Assembly: GCA_964625865.1 (NCBI GenBank) | Contig: CAZVEV010000325.1 | Coordinates: forward strand, 1 to 6,241 | DNA length: 6,241 bases | Direction: 5' to 3' | From: CAZVEV01 sp964625865 | GTDB lineage: Bacteria; Planctomycetota; Phycisphaerae; SM23-33 | Shown here: in pieces, positions 1-4,888 of the stretch | Layout: every line of letters starts with the position of its first letter | Numbering within the stretch: the stretch's first letter is position 1 | Translations under genes and position numbers: made by a program | Notes under the pieces: model-generated | Told to the model about the DNA's origin: nothing | The model's database searches: none | Seen by the model: the letters and a program-made list of their open reading frames with translations, nothing else

Positions 1-50
1 GACAAGCCCGGTGGTGGCCTCAGGCCCATGCACCTACGCATTATCCGGAT

Positions 51-336
51 GAGCCTTTTTTTTCTGGCGGGGGTACGGAGACAAGACCTCAGGAAAGACA
101 GGAGGCTGTTGACAGGATGAACAGGATGAACCCCGGCGCGCCGGGACGAAGGCGCGGGATGAAAAAGAACAACACAGAAACAAGAACAAACACAACGGAA
201 AGAGGACGACTACCCGTCCTCTTTCCGTCTCTTTTCTCTCTTTATCCTCTATCCATTTCATCTCCGTTATCCCGTCAAACATCTCCTTTCTTTCCCGGTC
301 TTTCGTCTCGATGCCCCCCGGCAGGAAAAAAGGTCG
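51..336. repeat. Long imperfect palindrome with 9-nt iterons (element 1)
   Basis: The left part (about 51-128) and the reverse complement of the right part (about 250-336) align over roughly 80 nt. Both read: a T-run, then CTGGCGGGGG or CTGCCGGGGG, then GAGAC, AAGACC, GGAAAGA, AGGAG, TTGAC, and GGATGAA-type units. The iterons have a 9-nt period, seen as ACAGGATGA in the left arm and as TTTATCCTC, TATCCATTT, CATCTCCGT, TATCCCGTC in the right arm. Inside these, the left arm is purine-rich and the right arm pyrimidine-rich, closing on a perfect 14-bp stem at 195-228. The left arm is about 30 nt longer because of a GC-rich stretch (131-158) that contains the perfect palindrome CCCGGCGCGCCGGG at 132-145. 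No coding capacity is credible here. It could be a non-autonomous mobile element or a structural or terminator-like intergenic repeat; function unknown. Confidence 0.75.
195..228. repeat. Perfect 14-bp hairpin at the centre of element 1
   Basis: ACGGAAAGAGGACG (195-208) is exactly complementary to CGTCCTCTTTCCGT (215-228) across a 6-nt loop, ACTACC. It forms the tip of the long palindrome. No U-tract follows that would make it a clean intrinsic terminator on the plus strand, although a pyrimidine-rich run does follow. Confidence 0.85.
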
Positions 337-422
337 CACACCAATGGGACCCCCCCGCGGAAACAGGTGGCCTGCGTCGGGCACGGTCAATACAATGAAG
401 GTACAGGCCCATGACGGTCGTG

Positions 423-453
423 GGCCCGGGCTGGCCGGGATGTCCCGGGCCAG
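423..453 (+). promoter_or_regulatory. Leader hairpin with two alternative pairings, upstream of the lipoprotein operon
   Basis: Two mutually exclusive stems share the same 3' strand. GGCCCGGG (423-430) can pair with CCCGGGCC (444-451). Alternatively CTGGCCGGG (431-439) can pair with CCCGGGCCAG (444-453) with one bulge and an ATGT loop. The structure ends about 14 nt before the GGGAG ribosome binding site (467-471), so it would lie in the untranslated leader. It could simply be GC-rich sequence; regulation is speculation. Confidence 0.35.
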
Positions 454-466
454 GTGTCCGCTAACT

Positions 467-471
467 GGGAG
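467..471 (+). promoter_or_regulatory. Ribosome binding site of the BamE-like lipoprotein gene
   Basis: GGGAG lies 7 nt before the ATG at 479. It decides this start over the in-frame ATG at 311, which lies in the repeat element and would place the signal peptide internally. Confidence 0.7.
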
Positions 472-478
472 AGTAGCT

Positions 479-895
479 ATGAAACGCACGTGCCTGTCGA
501 GCGTCGCCCTCGGGTTCGCCTTGTTGTGCCTTCCGGGGTGCTTCTTCAGCCATCCGACCGAGGCCGGGCCGGATGGGAAGGCGACCGACCTGACGGTGGG
601 CACGGTTCAGGGCGAGATCAAGCCGGGCATGCCCGCCTCGGACGTGGCGGCGATCCTGGGCTCGCCCAATATCGTGACGACCGACGAGAAGCGTCGCGAA
701 GTCTGGATCTACGACAAGGTCTCGTCCAACCGCGTCGATACCCGCAAGTCCGTCGCGGGGGGCATTCTCTTTGTCTTCGGGGCCGGTTCGGCCCAGGCGG
801 CAAGCACCAGTACCCAAAAGACCCTGACGATCATCATCAAGTATGACGAGCAGAAGAAGGTGCGGGACTTTGCGTACAACTATACGCAATTCTGA
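479..895 (+). CDS. Small BamE/SmpA-like lipoprotein
   Basis: This 138-residue protein is a predicted lipoprotein. It has a basic n-region (MKR), a hydrophobic stretch and a lipobox ending LPGC, with lipidated Cys21. The mature part resembles the BamE/SmpA/OmlA fold. The hallmark runs from about residue 49 to 79: a PGMPASDV helix, then LGSPN, then EVWIYDK, followed by a C-terminal strand KTLTIIIKYDEQKKV. In that family the domain sits at the outer membrane or periplasm and mediates protein contacts. This is not necessarily BamE itself, since no BAM genes are near. A Gly/Ala-rich hydrophobic insert (residues 92-108, VAGGILFVFGAGSAQA) separates the two halves of the domain. The gene is first in a run of four lipoprotein genes; its 3' end overlaps the likely start of the next, suggesting translational coupling. 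From memory, similar proteins neighbour QTRTF-type lipoproteins in other bacteria; not checked here. Confidence 0.85.
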   Translation: MKRTCLSSVALGFALLCLPGCFFSHPTEAGPDGKATDLTVGTVQGEIKPGMPASDVAAILGSPNIVTTDEKRREVWIYDKVSSNRVDTRKSVAGGILFVFGAGSAQAASTSTQKTLTIIIKYDEQKKVRDFAYNYTQF

Positions 896-1499
896 GGTCT
901 CGCCCGGACGCCGGCGCGGGGGGCCGGGAGTGTGGGGCCTGCTTCTCGTCGCGGGCGCATTGCTGTCCGGCTGTGCCGGCGAGCCGGCGACGCTGGCAAG
1001 CTACTTCCAGCAGACGCCCGAGACCGCCCGCCACCGGGCCATGCAAACCCGCACGTTTGAGACGACCGATGAGGCCGAACTGCTCTCGGCCTCCGCTGCC
1101 GCCCTGCAGGATTTAGGTTTCCAACTGGAAGAGACGTCCACGGAACTGGGCATCCTGCGTGCGGCCAAGGAACGCGGGGCCCGGGAGTACGGGCAGGAGA
1201 TTCGGCGCGTTCTCATTCTCCTGGCGAGTTCCATGGGCAGGCAACCGGTGATGATTCCCGTGGATATGCATCAGCAGATCAACGCGACGCTGGTCACGCG
1301 CCGGTCGGCGGTCGACCCGTCGCGGTTTTCGGTGCGGGTCCTTTTCCACAGGTCGGTCTGGAAGGGGGACGGCGCCAGCGGCAATACGTCGATTCCGCCG
1401 GGACAACTGAGCCTGGAGATGATCGTTGATGCGACAATCTACCAGCGGTTCTTCGCGAAGCTCTCCAAGAGCGTATTCCTTGAAGCCCATGAGATCTGA
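870..1499 (+). CDS. Lipoprotein, QTRTF/LQDLGF family, paralogue 1
   Basis: The conserved part is clear but the start is not. Choices are ATG 843 (no ribosome site, 53-nt overlap), TTG 870 (AGAAGG at 855-860, 9 nt upstream) and GTG 930 (no basic n-region). I use TTG 870, giving 209 residues: an arginine-rich n-region (RNSEVSPGRRRGG), the segment VWGLLLVAGALL, and lipobox LSGC with Cys35. The mature protein carries QTRTFETTD (59-67), ALQDLGFQLEE (78-88), ELGILRAAK (92-100), a middle segment with hydrophobic VLILLAS, strands INATLVTRR and FSVRVLFHRSVW, and a C-terminal IYQRFFAKLSKSVFLEAH (190-207). It is clearly related to the next two genes. I recognise the pattern from uncharacterised envelope lipoproteins but know no established function. 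It is probably co-transcribed with the gene before it and the one 12 nt after it. Confidence 0.85.
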   Translation: MRTTIRNSEVSPGRRRGGPGVWGLLLVAGALLSGCAGEPATLASYFQQTPETARHRAMQTRTFETTDEAELLSASAAALQDLGFQLEETSTELGILRAAKERGAREYGQEIRRVLILLASSMGRQPVMIPVDMHQQINATLVTRRSAVDPSRFSVRVLFHRSVWKGDGASGNTSIPPGQLSLEMIVDATIYQRFFAKLSKSVFLEAHEI

Positions 1500-1502
1500 G
1501 GA
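1498..1502 (+). promoter_or_regulatory. Ribosome binding site deciding the GTG start at 1512
   Basis: GAGGA overlaps the stop codon of the previous gene and lies 9 nt before GTG 1512. It supports that GTG over the in-frame GTG at 1518. Confidence 0.6.
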
Positions 1503-1511
1503 CACACCAAC

Positions 1512-1958
1512 GTGACTGTGCGATATGCGATTCTGACATGTGCTCTGGCCCTGGCGGCTTCGGCGTGCGACCAGACCCCGCGACAGCCCCCCAAAGCGCT
1601 GCTCTCGCTCGACGAGCCGCAGATGAAGATGCGGAGCTTCCAGACGCGGACCTTCGACGTGGCCGATCAGAACCAGGCGATGCGAGGCGTGGTCGCCGCG
1701 CTGCAGGACCTGGGGTTCATCATCGAACGAGCCAACGGCCCGATGGGACTGGTCACCGCGGGCAAGTTCGGCCCGAATAACCGCGGGCTTGTCGAGCTGA
1801 CCGTGGTCGTGCGGCCCAAAGGACAGACCCAGACCGAAGTGCGCGTCAACGGCGTGTTCAATACCCGCCCCATCACGGACCCAAAAGTGTACCAGAACTT
1901 CTTCATTGTGGTCGAACGATCCCTGTTCATAGGCCGGGCCGAAACCGAGCAGGACTGA
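1512..1958 (+). CDS. Lipoprotein, QTRTF/LQDLGF family, paralogue 2
   Basis: This 148-residue predicted lipoprotein is the smallest of the three paralogues and shows the core of the family. A short signal peptide (MTVRYAILTCALALAASAC) ends in lipobox ASAC with Cys19. The lipobox is slightly weak because position -3 is Ala rather than Leu. The core then runs SFQTRTFDVAD (42-52), ALQDLGFIIE (63-72), MGLVTAGKF (78-86), VELTVVVRPKG (94-104), EVRVNGVFNTRPITDPKVYQNFF (109-131, in pieces) and RSLFIGRA (136-143). The alternating hydrophobic strand pattern suggests a compact alpha/beta domain. The GTG start follows the preceding stop by 12 nt, which indicates an operon. Right after the stop begins the second long palindrome, which separates this gene from its third relative. 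Function unknown; cell-envelope location is inferred from the signal alone. Confidence 0.88.
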   Translation: MTVRYAILTCALALAASACDQTPRQPPKALLSLDEPQMKMRSFQTRTFDVADQNQAMRGVVAALQDLGFIIERANGPMGLVTAGKFGPNNRGLVELTVVVRPKGQTQTEVRVNGVFNTRPITDPKVYQNFFIVVERSLFIGRAETEQD

Positions 1959-2155
1959 GGTCCACGGATTACACGGATGGATCGAATCAGACGACAACGA
2001 CCAGGCCGCAGATTACGCAGATTCTCTCTGATTGTGAAAAGACACACCAGAAGAAGAACGTCGTTTCCTTCTGTCTCTTCTCATCTGCGCAACCTGCGAA
2101 ATCTGCGGCTAAGGTCGTTTCTTGTCGTTTCTCCCAATCCATGTGCTCTGCGGAC
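1959..2155. repeat. Long imperfect palindrome with 9-nt iterons (element 2)
   Basis: The left arm starts one base after the stop of paralogue 2. It reads CACGGATTA/CACGGATGG, then CGACAACGACC, then CCGCAGATTACGCAGATT. The reverse complement of the right arm (about 2080-2155) gives GTCCGCAGAGCACATGGATT, CGACAAGAAACGACC, then CCGCAGATTTCGCAGGTTGC. These are the same blocks in the same order. The centre, near 2062, is again a purine arm (AGAAGAAGAA) facing a pyrimidine arm (TTTCCTTCT). The iterons have a 9-nt period, best seen as TCTGCGCAA, CCTGCGAAA, TCTGCGG in the right arm. It splits an otherwise tight lipoprotein operon. Iteron sequences differ from element 1 but the architecture is the same. 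Confidence 0.75.
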
Positions 2156-2696
2156 ACCTTCTTTGCTTCTGTTCCTTCTGGCCGCCCTGGCGCTGGGCGG
2201 CTGCATGGAATGGGGGTCCCAGATCCAGTGGGACTCGCGCAGCCAGATCCTCATGTCCGAGGACAGCCAGGTCAGACTGCGGGCCGTCCAGACTCGTACG
2301 CTGGACACCACCGACCGGACGACGATCCTGCGGGCCGTGGTGGCCACCATGCAGGACCTCGCCTTTGATATCGACGTGCTCGACGAGGAACTGGGGGTCG
2401 TCTCGGGAAAGAAGTGGTTTGATGGCAACAGTTTCTGGTCGGACCAGCCGACGTACTATCGCTACGAGACCGACGAGCTGCTGATCTTCAACACCAACTT
2501 CCAGACCTGGGGCCCGTTTGAGTATCGCAACGACCTGGTCCGGATAACGGTCACCGTGCGGCCGAAGGAGACCACGCGGTCTCTGGTGCGCGTCAGCCTG
2601 CAGTACAAACTCCGGCCCGTTGAGGATCCCGAGACGTACGATACGTTCTTCAAGACCCTCGACAAGTCGCTTCTCCTCGCCGGCCGGACAGGTTGA
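1977..2696 (+). CDS. Lipoprotein, QTRTF/LQDLGF family, paralogue 3 (start uncertain)
   Basis: The mature protein is secure and begins at the lipobox LGGC, whose Cys codon is 2202-2204. The start is not secure. The only in-frame ATG upstream is 1977, inside the palindromic element, and would give 239 residues with about 57 basic, repeat-derived ones (including LRNLRN) ahead of the hydrophobic segment. GTG 2034 is another option. CTG 2148 would give an ideal signal peptide, MRTPSLLLFLLAALALGGC, but is a rare start and has no visible ribosome site. In 1977-based numbering the family core is VQTRTLDTTD (104-113), TMQDLAFDID (124-133), ELGVVSGKKW (138-147), ITVTVRPKE (190-198), LVRVSLQYKLRPVEDPETY (203-221) and DTFFKTLDKSLLL (222-234). 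An aromatic-rich insert (about 147-182) is absent from paralogue 2. Function unknown. Confidence 0.8.
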   Translation: MDRIRRQRPGRRLRRFSLIVKRHTRRRTSFPSVSSHLRNLRNLRLRSFLVVSPNPCALRTPSLLLFLLAALALGGCMEWGSQIQWDSRSQILMSEDSQVRLRAVQTRTLDTTDRTTILRAVVATMQDLAFDIDVLDEELGVVSGKKWFDGNSFWSDQPTYYRYETDELLIFNTNFQTWGPFEYRNDLVRITVTVRPKETTRSLVRVSLQYKLRPVEDPETYDTFFKTLDKSLLLAGRTG

Positions 2697-2746
2697 TTGC
2701 AGATTGCGGATTCCTCGACCGAGAGAGGACTCCGCAATCTGCAATC
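2695..2746. repeat. Compact iteron palindrome between convergent genes (element 3)
   Basis: A 22-bp stem with one mismatch (2695-2716 against 2725-2746) encloses the 8-nt loop GACCGAGA. The arm consists of GATTGCA, GATTGCG, GATT units and is copied in inverted form on the other side. It begins inside the TGA stop of paralogue 3 and ends 10 nt before the stop of the PII gene on the other strand. It could act as a bidirectional terminator for the convergent transcripts, though neither strand has a U-tract after the stem. It resembles elements 1 and 2 in building each arm from short direct repeats. Confidence 0.85.
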
Positions 2747-2756
2747 CGCAATTGAG

Positions 2757-3098
2757 TCATCCGATCGCGTCGTTGCCCTCGTCGCCTGTGCGGATGCGCA
2801 CGCAGCGCTCCAGCGGGATGACGAAGATCTTCCCGTCGCCGATGGCGCCCGTCCGGGCGCCCTTGACAATCGCGTCGACCGTCGCCTGGACGAACTCCGC
2901 GTTGACGGCGATCTCCAGGCGGACCTTCTTCAGAAGGTTCACCTCCACGTCCACGCCGCGGTACGTCTCGTGGTATCCCTTCTGCTGCCCGCAGCCCAGG
3001 GCGTTGGAGACCGAGATCTTGTACACCCTGGCGGCGTAGAGGGCCTGTTTGACGTCGTTCAGTTTCTCCGGCTGAATGTAGGCAACGATCAGTTTCAT
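2757..3098 (-). CDS. glnB: Nitrogen regulatory protein P-II (GlnB/GlnK family)
   Basis: This 113-residue protein matches the usual PII length and numbering throughout. PII trimers sense ATP/ADP and 2-oxoglutarate and control ammonium channels, glutamine synthetase regulation and NtrB. Visible landmarks are Gln39 and Lys58 (2-oxoglutarate site), the T-loop from about 37 to 55, the PII signature TGAIGDGKIFV (83-93) with Lys90, and Arg101 and Arg103 in the RIRTG motif. Odd points: position 51, the tyrosine uridylylated by GlnD in enterobacteria, is Val (codon GTG at 2948-2946), and position 49, the cyanobacterial phospho-serine, is also Val. Tyr46 is present. The ATG start has AGAGGA 9 nt upstream. 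The gene follows amtB by 51 nt, so a role in gating AmtB is very likely. Calling it glnB rather than glnK is convention only. Confidence 0.95.
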   Translation of the reverse strand: MKLIVAYIQPEKLNDVKQALYAARVYKISVSNALGCGQQKGYHETYRGVDVEVNLLKKVRLEIAVNAEFVQATVDAIVKGARTGAIGDGKIFVIPLERCVRIRTGDEGNDAIG

Positions 3099-3107
3099 GG
3101 TCTCGAT

Positions 3108-3113
3108 TCCTCT
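3108..3113 (-). promoter_or_regulatory. Ribosome binding site of the PII gene
   Basis: On the minus strand AGAGGA lies 9 nt before the ATG at 3098. The 51-nt gap to amtB shows no promoter or terminator that I can recognise, which fits co-transcription. Confidence 0.7.
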
Positions 3114-3149
3114 TGGGATATTCTTCGTGTTTCAGGTCTCGTGTGATCG

Positions 3150-4505
3150 TCACGCGGTGGTGAAGATCTGGAAGCCCGCGTAGGCGTCCATTCCGTGCTC
3201 GCCGATGTCGAGTCCTCGCAGTTCTTCTTCACGGCTGACCCGCAGGCCGACGGTGCTCTTGATCGCGTAGAACACGCCGCCCATCGTCAGCAGGACAAAG
3301 CCCACGACGGCAAGCACGCCCAGGGCCTGGATGCCCAACTGTGTGGCGCTGCCGGTAGTCAGCAGGCCGTTGTCGGTCGCGAACAGCCCCACCGCCAGCG
3401 TACCCCAAACGCCGTTCAGTCCGTGCACCGGCACGGCGCCGACGGGGTCGTCCACGCGAATCCGATCCAGGAAGAGCGTTCCGAGCACGACCAGCACGCC
3501 GCCGACCGCACCGATCACCAGCGCCGCCCACGACGCGACGGCCGCACAGGGCGCCGTGATCGCCACCAGGCCGGCCAGGCAGCCGTTCATCGTCATGCCT
3601 AAATCCGGCTTGCCCACAAGGCTCCAGATCGTGATCATCGCCGCCAGCGCTCCGGCGGCGGCGGCAAGGTTCGTGTTCATCGCCACCAGCGCCGCCGACG
3701 TCCCGCCGTCGGACACCACGCCCAGCGTGCTGCCCGGATTGAACCCGAACCAGCCGAACCACAGGATGAACACGCCCAGGCTGGCCAGCGGGATGTTGTG
3801 CCCGACGATGGCCTTGACGGTGGTCTCGCCTTTGCCGTTTCGGACGTACTTCCCAATTCGCGGCCCGAGCATGATCGTGCCGATGAACGCCGCCCAGCCA
3901 CCGGTGGCGTGGACAACGGTCGAGCCGGCAAAGTCGCTGAAGCCCATCTCGGCCAGCCAGCCCTGGCCCGACCAGATCCAGTGACCCACAATCGGGTACA
4001 CCAACCCGCTGATGACGGCAGTATACAGCAGGTAGGCCGGAAACTTCATCCGCCCGGCCATCCCGCCGGCAACGATAGTCGCCGCCGCACCACAAAACGC
4101 GGCCTGGAACAGCCAGAACGCCCAAATCGGCACGCCCGAGGGATTGGGGGCGCCCTCCAGGGCGAAGCCGGACAAGCCGATAAAGCCGTTGCCCTCCCCG
4201 AACATCAGCGCGTACCCGACGATGAAGAACATGATGCTCGCCGAGCAGTAGTCCACAAAGTTCTTGGTCAGGATGTTGCAGGTGTTCTTGGCGCGGATGA
4301 AGCCGGCCTCCACCATGCCGAACCCCGCCTGCATGAAGAACACGAGAAACGCCGCGACCAGCACCCAGACGGTGTCCAGGCCGGTGGCGGTCTTGACCAG
4401 GTCCGGCGCATCGCCGTCCGCAACTGCGGGCGCACAGGCGCACAGGATCACCACAGACAGGAGAATCAGACTCATGCGCCTCTTGGGCAGTACCACGTTC
4501 TTCAT
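3150..4505 (-). CDS. amtB: Ammonium transporter (Amt/MEP/Rh family)
   Basis: This 451-residue inner-membrane channel conducts ammonium/ammonia as a trimer with 11 membrane helices per subunit. A basic N-terminus (MKNVVLPKRR) and hydrophobic stretch ending CAPAVAD look like a cleavable signal peptide, as in E. coli AmtB. Family marks: the FQAAF phenylalanine pair (133 and 137), the ammonium transporter signature at 191-216 starting DFAGSTVVHATGG with Asp191 and first pore His199, WFGWFGFNPGS (249-259), and VHGLNGVWG with the second pore His361. The C-terminus RGLDIGEHGMDAY is the cytoplasmic tail that contacts PII in this family. All key residues are intact. ATG 4505 is chosen because GAAAGG (4520-4515) lies 9 nt ahead and a sigma-54 promoter lies just upstream; the open frame extends to 4748 but would cross that promoter. 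The PII gene follows in the same operon; in many proteobacteria the order is glnK then amtB. Confidence 0.97.
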   Translation of the reverse strand: MKNVVLPKRRMSLILLSVVILCACAPAVADGDAPDLVKTATGLDTVWVLVAAFLVFFMQAGFGMVEAGFIRAKNTCNILTKNFVDYCSASIMFFIVGYALMFGEGNGFIGLSGFALEGAPNPSGVPIWAFWLFQAAFCGAAATIVAGGMAGRMKFPAYLLYTAVISGLVYPIVGHWIWSGQGWLAEMGFSDFAGSTVVHATGGWAAFIGTIMLGPRIGKYVRNGKGETTVKAIVGHNIPLASLGVFILWFGWFGFNPGSTLGVVSDGGTSAALVAMNTNLAAAAGALAAMITIWSLVGKPDLGMTMNGCLAGLVAITAPCAAVASWAALVIGAVGGVLVVLGTLFLDRIRVDDPVGAVPVHGLNGVWGTLAVGLFATDNGLLTTGSATQLGIQALGVLAVVGFVLLTMGGVFYAIKSTVGLRVSREEELRGLDIGEHGMDAYAGFQIFTTA

Positions 4506-4514
4506 TTCTGCAGA

Positions 4515-4520
4515 CCTTTC
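4515..4520 (-). promoter_or_regulatory. Ribosome binding site of amtB
   Basis: GAAAGG on the minus strand, 9 nt before ATG 4505. It fixes the start against longer in-frame alternatives. Confidence 0.65.
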
Positions 4521-4558
4521 TTCTACGGGAATACCGTTCGACTCGCCCGACGCATATC

Positions 4559-4573
4559 GCAATCGGCGTGCCA
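4559..4573 (-). promoter_or_regulatory. Sigma-54 (-24/-12) promoter of amtB-glnB
   Basis: On the minus strand the sequence reads TGGCACGCCGATTGC. This is a full match to the RpoN core TGGCAC-N5-TTGC with correct GG-to-GC spacing. Initiation about 12 nt after the GC would fall near 4547, giving a leader of roughly 40 nt that contains the ribosome site. Sigma-54 promoters need an activator such as NtrC and classically drive amtB/glnK under nitrogen limitation, so function and context agree. No clear NtrC site (GCAC-N7-GTGC type) was found upstream. Confidence 0.85.
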
Positions 4574-4753
4574 CACGGGAAAGACGTCCACAACTGCCTG
4601 TGGAAACAGGATTAGTGCTTTTGACCCCCAAGGCTGGCTCGAAGGGCAAACCCTCACAAATGTAACCACCCACTGCGTGAAGCGACATAAACGTAGGAAG
4701 TGTACCCCCTCGGTCTACGCGCGTGCACACAGCGGTCGCGGTAACCACATGCG
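4574..4753. other. Non-coding stretch upstream of the amtB promoter
   Basis: No convincing gene on either strand. This is where enhancer sites for a sigma-54 activator would be expected. I see only the dyad at 4587-4604 and no recognisable RNA or second promoter. Confidence 0.5.
4587..4604. promoter_or_regulatory. Dyad TCCACA-N6-TGTGGA behind the sigma-54 promoter
   Basis: A perfect 6-bp inverted repeat with a 6-nt spacer, centred about 30 nt upstream of the -24 element. It could bind a dimeric regulator. It does not match the NtrC consensus and is closer to the promoter than usual enhancers, so its role is a guess. Confidence 0.35.
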
Positions 4754-4888
4754 CCGGGTGCCACCCTCAAGCGGAGCGGAACGAAGTGGAGCGGAGCTTG
4801 TGGGTGCGACAACAACAGTTCTCCTCGATGGGAGCGCTTGTCTGGTCACGTGAGGCACCCACAAGCTTCGCTTGAGGGTGGCACCCGG
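4754..4888. repeat. Pair of REP-like hairpins in inverted orientation
   Basis: The right arm (4855-4888) reads, in reverse complement, CCGGGTGCCACCCTCAAGCG followed by AAGCTTGTGGGTGC. The left arm (4754-4807) has the same 34 nt with one mismatch but with 20 extra nt (4774-4793) in the middle. Each copy is also a hairpin on its own. In the left copy CACCCTCAAGC (4762-4772) pairs with GCTTGTGGGTG (4796-4806) around a 23-nt loop. In the right copy CACCCACAAGC (4856-4866) pairs with GCTTGAGGGTG (4870-4880) around TTC. Two inverted palindromes spaced by 47 nt resemble the BIME arrangement of REP elements. I recall GTGCCACCCTCAAGC-type repeats as frequent in planctomycete intergenic DNA; not verified here. 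Confidence 0.8.

Noticed and set aside
1..52. C-terminal end of an upstream gene (frame stopping at 50-52)
   Set aside because: Only 16 codons are visible with no recognisable motif; cannot be supported.
109..114. TTGACA as a -35 element
   Set aside because: It is part of the iteron string GTTGACAGGATGA and has no suitably spaced -10.
391..396. TACAAT as a -10 box for the lipoprotein operon
   Set aside because: The hexamer is good, but the sequence 17 nt upstream (TGGCCT) is a poor -35; planctomycete promoters are too poorly defined to call it.
21..413. Direct repeat CAGGCCCATG at 21-30 and 404-413
   Set aside because: A 10-nt match is expected by chance several times in a window of this size.
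311..478. Longer N-terminus for the BamE-like lipoprotein (ATG 311)
   Set aside because: It would bury the signal peptide 56 residues inside the protein; ATG 479 has a good ribosome site and directly begins the signal.
34..603. Minus-strand open frame of 189 codons
   Set aside because: It lies across the palindromic element and opposite the BamE-like gene; low-complexity composition, no recognisable domain or ribosome site.
1113..1997. Minus-strand frame of 294 codons opposite the lipoprotein genes
   Set aside because: It is the complement of two supported lipoprotein genes, has an atypical His/Arg-rich composition and no domain.
4644..4652. GGGCAAACC resembling part of a c-di-GMP-I (GEMM) riboswitch
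   Set aside because: The following conserved parts (GGACGCAAAGCC and the receptor stem) are absent, and it is nearly 500 nt from the pseudopilin start.
3798..4853. Plus-strand frame of 351 codons opposite amtB
   Set aside because: Shadow of amtB caused by high GC; the translation lacks hydrophobic or domain pattern and runs through the sigma-54 promoter and the REP pair.
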